Counted from the first letter of the stretch, positions 17,319 to 26,300 are shown. The stretch: DNA of 64,000 bases from Proteobacteria bacterium UBA981 (GCA_002292285.1 DBBP01000012.1:145937-209936), one strand, 5' to 3'. Numbers and translations: made by a program. The notes: generated from the letters alone by a model not told the origin.

Positions 17319-18222
17319 TCGATTCGGCTTGTTCCTGCCGTTCTCGTCGAAGCACGCGACGGCGTTCGAGATCCGCTTCCTTATAGTGAAGCGCTGACAC
17401 TAGCTCGGCGAGAATGCCGATTAAAAAAATCAGGATGGATGTCGTTAGCAGCAGTGCGGACATGTTGGTGAAACGATGAAAGGCGAGAAATGTGTACAGG
17501 TAATAACTGACGCCAGTGAAAAAGAACAAAAGACTGACCGGCAGGAATAAGCGCATCGGAGAAAATAGCGCGCCGACCTTGAGAATGATCATGAAAAAAC
17601 GCACCCCGTCCTTGATCAGGCGGATGTGGCTGCTGCCGCCGCGCTTACGGGCAGCAATCGGGACGTAGGAGACCGGCAGGCCGGACCGGAAAAACGCCAT
17701 GGTGCACGTGGTCGGGTAAGAAAACCCATTCGGCAACAAGTACAGGAAGCGCAGGAAATGTCTGGCCCGTACAGCGCGGAAACCGGACGTCAGATCGGCA
17801 ATCGGGTGGCCAGCCATATACGTCGCAAGTCGATTGTAGATGTGATTCGCCATCCGTCTGGCGAGCGATGCGTGGGTGCTCGCCGAGCGTGCACCGACTG
17901 CCATGTCGTACCCTTTATCGAGTTCATCAACCAAGCTCTGAATATCGGCTGGGTTGTGCTGGCCATCGCCATCCATGAAAACCAGAATGCCATTGTTGGC
18001 ATGGCGAGCGCCGGTTTTGATCGCCGCGCCGTTGCCCATGCTGTAGGGATGTTGTACGCACCGGACGTCGTTGCGTTGGCACACTTCGAGGGTGTCATCG
18101 CTGCTGCCATCGTCGACGACGATGATCTCGTGGTCAGGATGTAGCGCTCTGATTTCCGGCAGCAGGGCGGAGAGATTGGCAGCCTCGTTGCGCGCCGGCA
18201 GGATAATGCTCACTTCGCTCAT
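17311..18222 (-). CDS. GT2 polyprenyl-phosphate glycosyltransferase (DPM1/GtrB-like)
   Basis: Inverting GT-A transferase expected to load a sugar from a nucleotide donor onto a polyprenyl phosphate at the inner membrane. The catalytic domain occupies about 1-220, with VVDDGSSDDT (nucleotide binding) and the metal-binding DGDGQHNP. Two C-terminal membrane helices follow (about 222-245 and 253-275), then a short basic tail. The length of 303 residues fits the single-subunit DPM1/GtrB type. It converges on the tandem GT-C genes, which would need just such a lipid-linked donor. It lies 39 bp downstream of suhB on the same strand. The sugar is not predictable. Confidence 0.85.
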   Translation of the reverse strand: MSEVSIILPARNEAANLSALLPEIRALHPDHEIIVVDDGSSDDTLEVCQRNDVRCVQHPYSMGNGAAIKTGARHANNGILVFMDGDGQHNPADIQSLVDELDKGYDMAVGARSASTHASLARRMANHIYNRLATYMAGHPIADLTSGFRAVRARHFLRFLYLLPNGFSYPTTCTMAFFRSGLPVSYVPIAARKRGGSSHIRLIKDGVRFFMIILKVGALFSPMRLFLPVSLLFFFTGVSYYLYTFLAFHRFTNMSALLLTTSILIFLIGILAELVSALHYKEADLERRRVLRRERQEQAESIN

Positions 18223-18261
18223 AAAACGATCTGCCTCAATTGCGTCACGAGATGCGCGTGT

Positions 18262-19065
18262 TCAACTCGATAGCCGCCGTAAACTGTCTTTATGTTGTGC
18301 CAGAACCTGCAACATTTGTCGAAATATTCGCGGATTTCCGGCGACCACATTGCCATCGGTTAAGTGCTTCTCACCGCCAGTCGGATCGCCGATTAGCCCA
18401 CCGGATTCCTGCACCAGCAACGCACCTGCGGCGATGTCCCATTCATGCAGGCCGAACTCCCAATAGCCATCCAGGCGCCCGCACGCAACGTACGCTAAAT
18501 CGAGCGCGGCCGAGCCCGCGCGCCTGATGTCGGCGCTTTGCACCAGCAAATCAGAGAATGAACTCATGTAATCGTTGATTTGGGCACTCCGACGGACTGG
18601 AAAGCCGGTCGCCAACAGCCCGTCTTCGAGCAATTTGGCATTGCCAACTCGAATGCGTTGCCCGTTCAGAACTGCACCAGTCCCGCGCGACGCACAGAAC
18701 AATTCGTCGCGCATCGGATCGTAGACGACGGCTTGATCGAGACGGCCTTTGATCTGTAAGGCGATTGATACCGCGAAATGTGGGTGGCCGTGGATAAAAT
18801 TGAGGGTGCCGTCGAGCGGATCAATGATCCAGACGAAATCAGAGTCCCCGTGGTTGCCTGATTCTTCCGCTCTAATCGCATGGCCGGGATAGGCGGTCAG
18901 TAGGGTATCGATAATTGCCGCTTCGGCTTCTCGATCGATCTGCGTGACGTAGTCGCGATGGCCTTTGCGATCGACCTTGATATCGTGCAGACGCTTTTGC
19001 GCCCGAGAAATGATCGTACCCGCGCGACGCGCAGCGCGGGTCGCGATATTGAGCATCGGGTGCAT
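18262..19065 (-). CDS. suhB: Inositol monophosphatase family protein SuhB
   Basis: Mg-dependent inositol-1-monophosphatase; in E. coli SuhB also joins the rRNA antitermination complex. Length is 267 residues, equal to E. coli. The Li-sensitive phosphatase motifs are intact: EESG (about 68-71), WIIDPLDGT (about 81-89) and WDIAAGALL near 210. It is divergent from trmJ, as in E. coli, which supports suhB over cysQ or hisN. The downstream neighbour on the same strand is the GT2 gene. Confidence 0.93.
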   Translation of the reverse strand: MHPMLNIATRAARRAGTIISRAQKRLHDIKVDRKGHRDYVTQIDREAEAAIIDTLLTAYPGHAIRAEESGNHGDSDFVWIIDPLDGTLNFIHGHPHFAVSIALQIKGRLDQAVVYDPMRDELFCASRGTGAVLNGQRIRVGNAKLLEDGLLATGFPVRRSAQINDYMSSFSDLLVQSADIRRAGSAALDLAYVACGRLDGYWEFGLHEWDIAAGALLVQESGGLIGDPTGGEKHLTDGNVVAGNPRIFRQMLQVLAQHKDSLRRLSS

Positions 19066-19121
19066 GGAAGACCTTGCCGTTTAGAATAGGCCGAAGTTTA
19101 ACCTATAGATGGGTCGACGCC

Positions 19122-19913
19122 GTGGATATCGCCTCCGAAAATTCTGTTAACCCAGTTCATTCCCACCTACCGGAGCTACGAATCGTTCTGGTCGAGACGA
19201 GTCATCCCGGCAATATCGGTGCCAGTGCACGTGCCATGAAGACCATGGGATTGACGGACCTCCACCTCGTATCACCGGCGAATTTCCCTTCAGCGGAGGC
19301 CACGGCACGCGCCGCCGGTGCGGATGACATTCTCGAGCGAGCGGGCATTCACGAAAACCTGGCTGAGGCGCTGTCTGGCTGCGACATTGTGTACGGAACA
19401 ACAGCCCGCAGTCGGCGCATTGACTGGCCGACTGTCGCGCCGCGCCCAGCTGCGGCGGACATGATTGCGCGCGCGGTGCCGACGGCATTAGTGTTCGGTC
19501 GCGAACGAAGCGGACTAACCAACGCAGAGCTCGACCTTTGTCAGCACGCTATTTGCATCGATACAAACCCCGATTACAGCTCGTTAAACCTGGCTCAGGC
19601 TGTGCAAATTTGTGCGTACGAACTACGCCTCGCAGCAAGTGCCCTTGCCGAGCCGACATCCGAGCAGCGACCGCGCCACTATGCGGGTGACGAAATTGTC
19701 GGGGCACCAGCGCTTGAGCTACTACGAGGGCACTGTCTTGCGGTCATGGAGCGGGTTGAGTATCACGATCCGGCTCGACCCAAGTTACTCGACCGGCGCC
19801 TGCGGCGATTTTTTAATCGGAGTGAGCTGCGTCACAGTGAAGTACAAATCGTACGCGGGGTGTTGAGCGCGATAGAAGCGCGATTGGATCGTCTGGAGCG
19901 CGATACCGGTTAG
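19122..19913 (+). CDS. trmJ: tRNA (cytidine/uridine-2'-O-)-methyltransferase TrmJ
   Basis: SPOUT-class enzyme that 2'-O-methylates position 32 of several tRNAs using S-adenosylmethionine. Conserved blocks are ETSHPGNIGASARAMK near the N-terminus, VFGRERSGLTN and SLNLAQAVQICAYE, the last forming the knotted SAM site. GTG 19122 is proposed as the start (263 residues); no ATG is available in frame, and a TTG further upstream (19074) would add 16 atypical residues, so the 5' end is uncertain. It is divergent from suhB, the conserved arrangement. Confidence 0.9.
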   Translation: MDIASENSVNPVHSHLPELRIVLVETSHPGNIGASARAMKTMGLTDLHLVSPANFPSAEATARAAGADDILERAGIHENLAEALSGCDIVYGTTARSRRIDWPTVAPRPAAADMIARAVPTALVFGRERSGLTNAELDLCQHAICIDTNPDYSSLNLAQAVQICAYELRLAASALAEPTSEQRPRHYAGDEIVGAPALELLRGHCLAVMERVEYHDPARPKLLDRRLRRFFNRSELRHSEVQIVRGVLSAIEARLDRLERDTG

Positions 19914-19914
19914 C

Positions 19915-19953
19915 GCGCAGCCGAGCGACATTCACTTGAGGAATGGGCTGCGC
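19915..19953. terminator. Stem-loop between convergent trmJ and purM
   Basis: An 8-bp perfect stem, GCGCAGCC (19915-19922) with GGCTGCGC (19946-19953), encloses an inner 5-bp stem CATTC/GAATG. It begins right after the trmJ stop and ends 18 bp short of the purM stop, so it could end transcripts from both sides. There is no T tract on either strand, so it may act only as a 3'-end stabiliser. Confidence 0.4.
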
Positions 19954-19970
19954 AGGCCGAAAGTTGAAAG

Positions 19971-21026
19971 TTAGCCAGCGCCCAATTCGCCGACGAAGCT
20001 GACGTCGCCACGACCTTTAACGATACGACCGATAACATAGACCGTCTCCCCAGCAGCCGACAAGCTCTCTGCAAGCATGTCGGCGTCGTTGGCATTCGCG
20101 ACGATAGCCATGCCAATCCCACAGTTAAACGTCCGTAACATTTCCGCAGGGTCGAGACGACCAGCAACCAATAACCACGTGAATATGTCAGGCAGCGGCC
20201 AACTGTCGAGATTGATTTCCGCCCCGACGCCGGTAGGCAATACCCGCGGCAAATTTTCTGTCAGGCCGCCCCCAGTAATGTGTGCGAGTGCCTTCATGGG
20301 GTGCTGCTTAAGACAGGTAAGCACGGCGTTCACATATATTCTCGTCGGCATGAGCAACGCCTCGCCCAACGTTGTATCGGCAAATTTGTCCTTGTAAGTG
20401 GCCCCGGCGGTTGCGACGATTCTGCGGACCAGCGAATAGCCGTTAGAGTGCACGCCGCTCGAGGCGAGGCCTAGAATAACGTCACCTTGCTCGATCGTGC
20501 TGCCGTCTATGAGGCGACCACGGTCGACCACACCGACCGTAAAACCGGCTAAATCGTAGTGGCCGTCGGCGTACATCCCGGGCATCTCTGCGGTCTCGCC
20601 ACCCAACAGCGCCGCGCCCGCTTCGGCGCACCCGCGCGCGACACCCTTTATGACCGCTTCGGCGACATCGACGGAAAGTTTGCCGGTCGCGAAATAGTCA
20701 AGAAAGAACAGCGGTTCAGCGCCCTGGACCAACACGTCGTTGACGCACATGGCGACCAGATCGATCCCAATCGTGTCGTGCCTGCCAGTTTCGAGGGCGA
20801 CTAATAGTTTGGTCCCGACGCCGTCGGTTGAGGAGACCAGAATCGGGTCGCTATAGCCGCTTGCAGCGAGGTCGAATAAGCCGCCGAATCCACCCAGACC
20901 TCCCATAACGCCAGCTCGATGCGTCCGGGCAGCCGCTCCTGAAATACGCTTCACTAATTCTTCGCCACGTTCGATATCCACGCCGGCAGCGCGATATGTG
21001 AGGCTTGTTTTGTCCCGGCTCGACAT
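19971..21026 (-). CDS. purM: Phosphoribosylformylglycinamidine cyclo-ligase (AIR synthetase)
   Basis: Fifth step of purine synthesis: ATP-dependent ring closure of FGAM to AIR. The 351-residue protein shows the PurM signature: SSTDGVGTKLLVA near 85-98, GGETAEMPGMY near 140-152, GLASSGVHSNGYSL near 190 and HITGGGLTENLPR near 247-260. The usual partner purN is not adjacent; trmJ lies downstream instead. It is divergent from the DUF2066-perM-hda block, an arrangement seen in several gammaproteobacteria. The 268-bp upstream gap shows no confident promoter. Confidence 0.97.
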   Translation of the reverse strand: MSSRDKTSLTYRAAGVDIERGEELVKRISGAAARTHRAGVMGGLGGFGGLFDLAASGYSDPILVSSTDGVGTKLLVALETGRHDTIGIDLVAMCVNDVLVQGAEPLFFLDYFATGKLSVDVAEAVIKGVARGCAEAGAALLGGETAEMPGMYADGHYDLAGFTVGVVDRGRLIDGSTIEQGDVILGLASSGVHSNGYSLVRRIVATAGATYKDKFADTTLGEALLMPTRIYVNAVLTCLKQHPMKALAHITGGGLTENLPRVLPTGVGAEINLDSWPLPDIFTWLLVAGRLDPAEMLRTFNCGIGMAIVANANDADMLAESLSAAGETVYVIGRIVKGRGDVSFVGELGAG

Positions 21027-21294
21027 GCGCGAATACTATCCACTATGCGGGGGCAGGGTAAGTCTTGACATCGCAAGTGCTCCAGATAACTACGCAGCCA
21101 GAAAGATTACTATTGCGCGCGGCTGCCTGCCCTTGTTGCGTGACTCGCCGCTGGACACGTCCCGTACTGTCAGCCGGAACCGCGTTTTCAATTTGGCGCA
21201 GCGCCGTCACCGTAAACCCGTAGCATCGCGGTCATGGCTGGCGCGATAATGGTCGTCGCCAAGATTGCTGGCAGTGGTGAATGACGTGTTGATT

Positions 21295-22329
21295 ATGAAA
21301 CAGTTTTGGATTCTCAACGCTCTGGTTTCGTTAGCCGCAGTTGCTATGTTGCAGTCGGCTGCTGCGCTGGACGCGGAGAATTTGTATCGCGCAACAGTAG
21401 TCGTCGCTGACCGCTCCGCCGGCGAGCTCAAACGCGGTGCGGTCGTTGCGTTTGGCGAAGTGCTTGTCAAGCTCACCGGCGATCGCGGCGCGGCAAGCGG
21501 GCCGGCTGGTGCGTTGCGCAAACGCGCGTCACAACTTCTGTTGCAGTACACCTATAAATCGGACCCGCGGGATGATGAGCTGTTATTGGTTGCCGAATTC
21601 GACGAGCGTGCGGTGGCCGCTGAGCTACAGGTACTGGGCGTGCGAGCGTGGGGCAAGGAGCGTCCCGACACCCTGGTGTGGCTGATCGTCGACCGCGATG
21701 GCGTGCGCGAGCTGGTTAGCGGCGATGAACCCGGTGTGGTTGGGGCGACGGTTCTGGAGCGTGCGGCGCGGCGCGGCATTCCCGTGCTGTTGCCTTTGAT
21801 TGATATCGAAGAATCGCAGCACTTGTTGTCTGCCGGTGACTGGCCTGGGATAACTAGTGCTGCGCTGGCGCTATCTGCGCGTTATCGTCCGGCGGCGGTA
21901 TTGATTGGCCACATCCGGGAAGATACTTCTGGCTATTCCGAGATTCGTTGGCTTCTGCAGGTTGGCCAGGAAAATTATTCGTGGCAGCAGGAGAGTGACA
22001 TCGTCGACCTGATGCTCGATGACGGCGTCGATGCGCTTGGTGACGCGTTGGCGCGGCGCTTCGCTGATCCTCTGATGCTCGCGCAGGCGGACCACTTAGG
22101 TCTGCGTGTGCTAGGTATCACGACAGCTGAGCAGTATGCGCGCGTTACCAACTACCTGGAGAACCTCGATACGGTCGCAAATTTATTTGTTTCTGCGGTC
22201 AGTCCGGCAAGCCTTGAATTGGAGCTCACGGCTCGCGGCGGGCGCGCCGCCTTGACGCAAAGTATCGCGTTTGGGCAAATTCTCGCGCCCGTCACTGACC
22301 AGCCCGATAGCTATCGCCTGGTGCCCTGA
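21295..22329 (+). CDS. DUF2066 periplasmic protein
   Basis: Unknown-function protein of 344 residues. ATG 21295 is chosen because it begins a clean Sec signal peptide (MKQFWILNALVSLAAVAML, cleavage near AAALDA). The early segment (YRATVVVADRS to VLVKLTGDR) is the conserved start of the DUF2066 family. The family sits between purM and perM/hda in many gammaproteobacteria, as here. A periplasmic location is supported; no catalytic motif is visible. Confidence 0.85.
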   Translation: MKQFWILNALVSLAAVAMLQSAAALDAENLYRATVVVADRSAGELKRGAVVAFGEVLVKLTGDRGAASGPAGALRKRASQLLLQYTYKSDPRDDELLLVAEFDERAVAAELQVLGVRAWGKERPDTLVWLIVDRDGVRELVSGDEPGVVGATVLERAARRGIPVLLPLIDIEESQHLLSAGDWPGITSAALALSARYRPAAVLIGHIREDTSGYSEIRWLLQVGQENYSWQQESDIVDLMLDDGVDALGDALARRFADPLMLAQADHLGLRVLGITTAEQYARVTNYLENLDTVANLFVSAVSPASLELELTARGGRAALTQSIAFGQILAPVTDQPDSYRLVP

Positions 22330-22334
22330 ACGCT

Positions 22335-23387
22335 GTGATTAGCGACTCACAAAAATGGCTGCTGTTGACCGCCGTGGTGCTGGTCGCAGTGCTCGTTTAT
22401 CTGCTTGCTCCCGTATTGACGCCGTTTCTGATCAGCGCACTGCTGGCGTATCTCGGCGACCCACTGGTCGACCGACTCGAGCGACTCGGTTTAACGCGTA
22501 CGCTCGGCGTATGCGCGGTTTTTAGTGTGATGTTTTTCGTCGCCGTGATAGCGCTGGTCATCGTGGTGCCACTACTCGAGCGCCAGGCCGCCAGCCTCAT
22601 CGGACGGCTACCGCAAGCTCTCGAGTGGCTACAAGGCGCTCTCACCGCGCATTTCGGCGAACTGCTTGGCGACCGGGTGATCGAAATTGACCTTGGCGTA
22701 CTACGACGCACCATCGTTGAACACTGGGGCCAGGTCGGTTCCGTCGCGAGTCAGATCGTCAGACACATCAGTCAATCCGGTCAGCTGCTGCTCGGCTGGG
22801 TAACGTACCTGCTCCTGATCCCGGTCGTCACATTTTACTTATTGCGCGATTGGGACGTGTTGGTCACCCACATCGACAAATTATTACCGCATCGCATTCG
22901 CCCGACTGTGCGCACATTGGCCGGTGAAATAGACGCGGTACTGGCCGAGTTTCTCCGCGGTCAATTGACTCTGATGATGGCACTCGCGGTGCTGTATACG
23001 CTCGGCTTGTGGATGGTCGGGATTGAATTGGCGCTGGTTATCGGCTTGCTTGCGGGCGTGGTGAGTTTTGTTCCGTACATGGGCCTGGTCGTTGGTCTGG
23101 CCGTAGCGGGCGTCGCTGCGTTCGCCCAATTCCAGGACTTCACGCACGTGCTCGCGGTCGGCGCGGTATTTGGCGTTGGTCAGCTTCTCGACGGTATGCT
23201 GTTGTCACCATTACTGGTCGGTGATCGCATCGGTTTGCATCCGGTCGCGGTGATTTTCGCGGTTATGGCCGGCGGTCAGTTGTTTGGTTTTTTCGGCATT
23301 TTGGTGGCACTCCCGGTCGCCGCCATCATTGTGGTGCTATTGCGTCACTCGCGCGATGGCTACCTGCAAAGTTCCCTTTACTCTTAG
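22335..23387 (+). CDS. perM: AI-2E family transporter PerM
   Basis: Polytopic inner-membrane protein of 350 residues in the PerM/TqsA family. These proteins have around seven or eight helices and have been linked to export of small molecules or Na+/H+ exchange. The N-terminal helix pair (about 10-45), a long soluble segment in the middle and the C-terminal family block with GVGQLLDGMLLSPLLVG and a VHPVAVIF-like segment are visible. It starts with GTG 22335, five bases after the DUF2066 stop. Substrate cannot be assigned. hda follows after 15 bp, so the three genes form one operon. Confidence 0.88.
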   Translation: MISDSQKWLLLTAVVLVAVLVYLLAPVLTPFLISALLAYLGDPLVDRLERLGLTRTLGVCAVFSVMFFVAVIALVIVVPLLERQAASLIGRLPQALEWLQGALTAHFGELLGDRVIEIDLGVLRRTIVEHWGQVGSVASQIVRHISQSGQLLLGWVTYLLLIPVVTFYLLRDWDVLVTHIDKLLPHRIRPTVRTLAGEIDAVLAEFLRGQLTLMMALAVLYTLGLWMVGIELALVIGLLAGVVSFVPYMGLVVGLAVAGVAAFAQFQDFTHVLAVGAVFGVGQLLDGMLLSPLLVGDRIGLHPVAVIFAVMAGGQLFGFFGILVALPVAAIIVVLLRHSRDGYLQSSLYS

Positions 23388-23402
23388 CGTTTTAAAATTC
23401 AC

Positions 23403-24131
23403 ATGTCTCGCACTGCAGCTCAGCTCACGCTCGATTTGTTTGCCGCCACGCGTTACGAATTCGATGATTTCCAGGCGCACGGAAACGCTGAGACTTGTCG
23501 TGCTCTGACGACCTGGTCTAAGGGTGGCGGTGCTCGAGTGATTTATCTCTGGGGCAGTACGGGCACGGGCAAGACACATCTGTTGCACAGCGCCGTGCGC
23601 GAGGTCAGCCGCCACGGTGGACGCGCCATCTACCTGCCACTGGCAGAGCTGGTTGAGGCCGGTCCAGCCGTCATCGACGGGCTCGAAAGCGTCGACTGGA
23701 TTGCACTTGACGATGTCGACAGTTGCACAGCGAACAGTGCGTGGGAGAACAAACTTTTCCATCTCTACAACGCACTTGCAGCCGGAGAAACTCGCCTGCT
23801 GTGGGCTTCTCGACGCAGTCCAGCGAGTGGCCTGTTTGGGCTAAACGATTTGGCTTCACGCTTGTCGGCGAGCCTGGTCTACCAGCTGCGAGAGCTGGAT
23901 GACGGCGACAAAGCCGATGTGCTGCAGCGTCGTGCTGCAGCACGCGGCCTCGAGTTGCCGGGCACGGTCGTGGCGTTTTTGATGCGCTATGCGCGTCGTG
24001 ACCTAGCGTCGCTAATGGCGACTTTGGACGAGCTTGATCAAGCGTCCTTGCGTGACGGGCGGGCACTGACAGTACCGTTCGTGCGAACGGTATTAGACGC
24101 AGGCGACGAGCCCGCGCCGACATCCGGGTAA
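23403..24131 (+). CDS. hda: DnaA regulatory inactivator Hda
   Basis: Promotes hydrolysis of DnaA-bound ATP after initiation (RIDA) by working with the DNA-loaded sliding clamp. The 242-residue protein begins with the clamp-binding peptide QLTLDL (7-12). The DnaA-type AAA+ core has Walker A GSTGTGKT (51-58) and the Walker B segment WIALDDVD. The DNA-binding domain IV of DnaA is absent, which separates Hda from DnaA. It is the third gene of DUF2066-perM-hda and converges on the ArsC-like gene. Confidence 0.95.
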   Translation: MSRTAAQLTLDLFAATRYEFDDFQAHGNAETCRALTTWSKGGGARVIYLWGSTGTGKTHLLHSAVREVSRHGGRAIYLPLAELVEAGPAVIDGLESVDWIALDDVDSCTANSAWENKLFHLYNALAAGETRLLWASRRSPASGLFGLNDLASRLSASLVYQLRELDDGDKADVLQRRAAARGLELPGTVVAFLMRYARRDLASLMATLDELDQASLRDGRALTVPFVRTVLDAGDEPAPTSG

Positions 24132-24174
24132 AACCCTTACGGTAAGTGCGGCACCCTTAACGCCCGGCGCGCAC

Positions 24175-24525
24175 CTAACCTGCCAGTAGCTCGTTGACGT
24201 TTTCCGGTGGACGGCCGAGTACGGCGCGTTCGCCGCATACAACAATCGGGCGCTCGATTAATTTCGGTTCCATTACCATGGCGGCAATGATGTCTGCGTC
24301 ACTCGAATTTGTACTGAGGCCAGCGTCAGACCACGCCGTTTCTTTTTGTCTCGCAAGCTGTGCGGCATTGAGTCCTAGAAATGAAAGTAAGGTTCGCAGC
24401 GTCTCAGCGTCCGGAGGCGATTTCAGATATTCAACAATAACGGGCTCGATCCCGTGCGACCTGATCAGGGCCAACGTCTTACGCGACTTGGAACAGGCGG
24501 GATTGTGATAGATAGTGACACTCAT
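24175..24525 (-). CDS. ArsC-family (glutaredoxin-dependent) reductase, YfgD-like
   Basis: A thioredoxin-fold protein of 116 residues with the arsenate reductase signature YHNPACSKSR and redox Cys11. The three arginines that complete an arsenate site in true ArsC are only partly evident (one in ERPIVV), so YfgD-like or arsenate reductase are both possible. E. coli yfgD lies beside hda, the same neighbourhood as here, and there is no ars operon nearby. I therefore favour the housekeeping YfgD-like assignment with unknown substrate. Confidence 0.85.
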   Translation of the reverse strand: MSVTIYHNPACSKSRKTLALIRSHGIEPVIVEYLKSPPDAETLRTLLSFLGLNAAQLARQKETAWSDAGLSTNSSDADIIAAMVMEPKLIERPIVVCGERAVLGRPPENVNELLAG

Positions 24526-24733
24526 GCTGTGTAGCCTCGATACTGCGTTTTCTCTGCGCGCCGAAAAGTACGGTACGTGTGTGCGTTTGAGTAGTGCAAG
24601 CCTTAACCGTAGACACCACTCACCGATGGTCCACGTAGAGGCCGTCAGTTTAGCGCTGACCCGGCGCGGCGGCGACGGTCGAGCACTCGTACTATCGGCT
24701 TATCTTCTCAAGCTATCCTAGCGAGCCAAGGCA

Positions 24734-26020
24734 ATGAACGAATCATCTTTGACTCATCATCGCGGGTTGAGCAACGCAGCGCGCTATTGGTCTATCTCGC
24801 GTGCGTTTTTGAGCTACCTCAAACAGCGCTTTGAAGAAGATCGTTGCACCCGGGCCGCTGCCTCGCTGGCCTATACGTCGCTGCTCGCCCTGGTGCCCTT
24901 GTTCACTGTCATCTTTGTGACTCTGTCGGCTTTCCCAGCGTTTCGCGATTGGCGCGAAGGCATTGAGACATTCGTATTCAGCAATTTTGTGCCAGCTCTG
25001 GGTGACCAGGTGCGTTCCTACCTGGTGCAATTTGCCGACAAGGCAAAAGGGCTGCAGGCCGCTGGAATCTCGGTGTTGGTGATCACGGTTTTGGCCATGA
25101 TGTCGACTATCGAATCGACCTTCAACGTGATTTGGCGGATTAAACGCAAGCGACCGTTGGTCGTACGCTTTCTCATGTACTGGGCGGTGCTGACGCTCGG
25201 TCCGATTCTCATCGGTGCCGGCATGGTGGCAACCTCCTACGTCATTTCTTTGCCGGTCCTGGGTGAAGGCGCAGTTACGCATGGGTTTCGCACCCGCATC
25301 ATCGAAATGTTCCCGCTGCTGGCGACCACCCTGGCCTTCGTCATGTTCTTTAAACTTATTCCTTACCGACCTGTGCCGATCAGACACGCCCTTGCCGGTG
25401 GTGTTGTCGCCAGCCTTCTGTTTGAACTGGCCAAGCGCGGCTTCGCGCTGTATGTGACGCACTTTCCTTCACAACAAGCAGTTTACGGCGCGTTCGCAAC
25501 GGTGCCGATATTTTTGATTTGGATTTACCTGTCATGGGTAATTGTGCTGCTTGGTGCAGAGATCACGCAATGCCTGACCACGTTTCGCGCGCTTGCCCCC
25601 GGCGCGCAAAATGAACCAGCCCAGCGTGATCCAATGCGCTGCGCATATCGTGTGCTGCTGCGCCTCTATGAGGCGCAGTCTGACGGCCGCGGGTTGTCTG
25701 AGAAAGAATTGATGAGGCTTGAGGCAGGCTTTGGCTATGCGGCGATCAACGCAGCCCTCGAGGCGCTCGACGGTGCAGGCTGGATCAGCCGCAACGATGT
25801 CTTCCAGTGGGTCCTGATTCGCGACCTCAATCGGCTCGCGTTACTGGATTTGCTGCGCCTGATACCCAGTTTCGCAGCGACGTCCAGCGAGTCCCGTGCG
25901 GATGAATTCCAGGGCGACGAAGTCTTGCACACCAAACTGCGTGAGCTCGACGCATGGGCGGCACAACAGCTCGACGTACCCTTGGCGGAACTAATGTCGC
26001 CAACCGCGCGCGACAACTGA
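24734..26020 (+). CDS. YihY/BrkB-family inner-membrane protein with extended C-terminus
   Basis: Polytopic membrane protein of 428 residues. The YihY/UPF0761 core (about 20-290) has the early motif RCTRAAASLAYTSLLALVPL and about six helices, ending with WIYLSWVIVLLGAEI. E. coli YihY stops near 290 residues; here about 135 more form a soluble tail. The segment LSEKELMRLEAGFGYAAINA to GAGWIS within it looks like a winged-helix fold. The family was once mislabelled ribonuclease BN; its function is unsettled. AAGG lies five bases before the ATG. acyP follows after 13 bp on the same strand. Confidence 0.88.
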   Translation: MNESSLTHHRGLSNAARYWSISRAFLSYLKQRFEEDRCTRAAASLAYTSLLALVPLFTVIFVTLSAFPAFRDWREGIETFVFSNFVPALGDQVRSYLVQFADKAKGLQAAGISVLVITVLAMMSTIESTFNVIWRIKRKRPLVVRFLMYWAVLTLGPILIGAGMVATSYVISLPVLGEGAVTHGFRTRIIEMFPLLATTLAFVMFFKLIPYRPVPIRHALAGGVVASLLFELAKRGFALYVTHFPSQQAVYGAFATVPIFLIWIYLSWVIVLLGAEITQCLTTFRALAPGAQNEPAQRDPMRCAYRVLLRLYEAQSDGRGLSEKELMRLEAGFGYAAINAALEALDGAGWISRNDVFQWVLIRDLNRLALLDLLRLIPSFAATSSESRADEFQGDEVLHTKLRELDAWAAQQLDVPLAELMSPTARDN

Positions 26021-26033
26021 CGCCAGCAGTTCG

Positions 26034-26300
26034 ATGGCGTGTCGACGGTTTTGCGTCAGCGGGCGAGTGCAAGGCGTCTTTTTTCGTGCGTCAGCGCGTG
26101 AGCAAGCCCGCCACCTTGGTCTCGGGGGCTGGACTGCGAACTGCGCAGACGGCCGAGTCGAGGTTGTCGCGCGGGGCAGTACCGAAGCCTTACGCCGATT
26201 CGGCGCGTGGCTTGCGGAAGGTCCGCGCATGGCACCGGTCGCAGCCGTAACCAGCGAAGCGGTCGAAATTGAAACGCCAGACACATTTGAAGTGCGTTAG
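26034..26300 (+). CDS. Acylphosphatase
   Basis: Small cytosolic enzyme of 88 residues that hydrolyses carboxyl-phosphate bonds. It carries the family signature GRVQGVFFRAS, with the catalytic Arg in FFRAS, and a second block WTANCADGRVEV that supplies the catalytic Asn. The family more often has RNLPDG in the second block; here the N and DG are kept. It follows yihY closely and converges on proS with a 12-bp gap. Confidence 0.93.
   Translation: MACRRFCVSGRVQGVFFRASAREQARHLGLGGWTANCADGRVEVVARGSTEALRRFGAWLAEGPRMAPVAAVTSEAVEIETPDTFEVR

Noticed and set aside
24515..24721. 68-codon plus-strand frame before yihY
   Set aside because: No domain and no ribosome site; it starts inside the ArsC-like gene on the other strand and looks like chance.
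24743..25462. 239-codon minus-strand frame across yihY
   Set aside because: Rich in His, Gln, Arg and Asp, typical of antisense of a membrane protein; not a gene.
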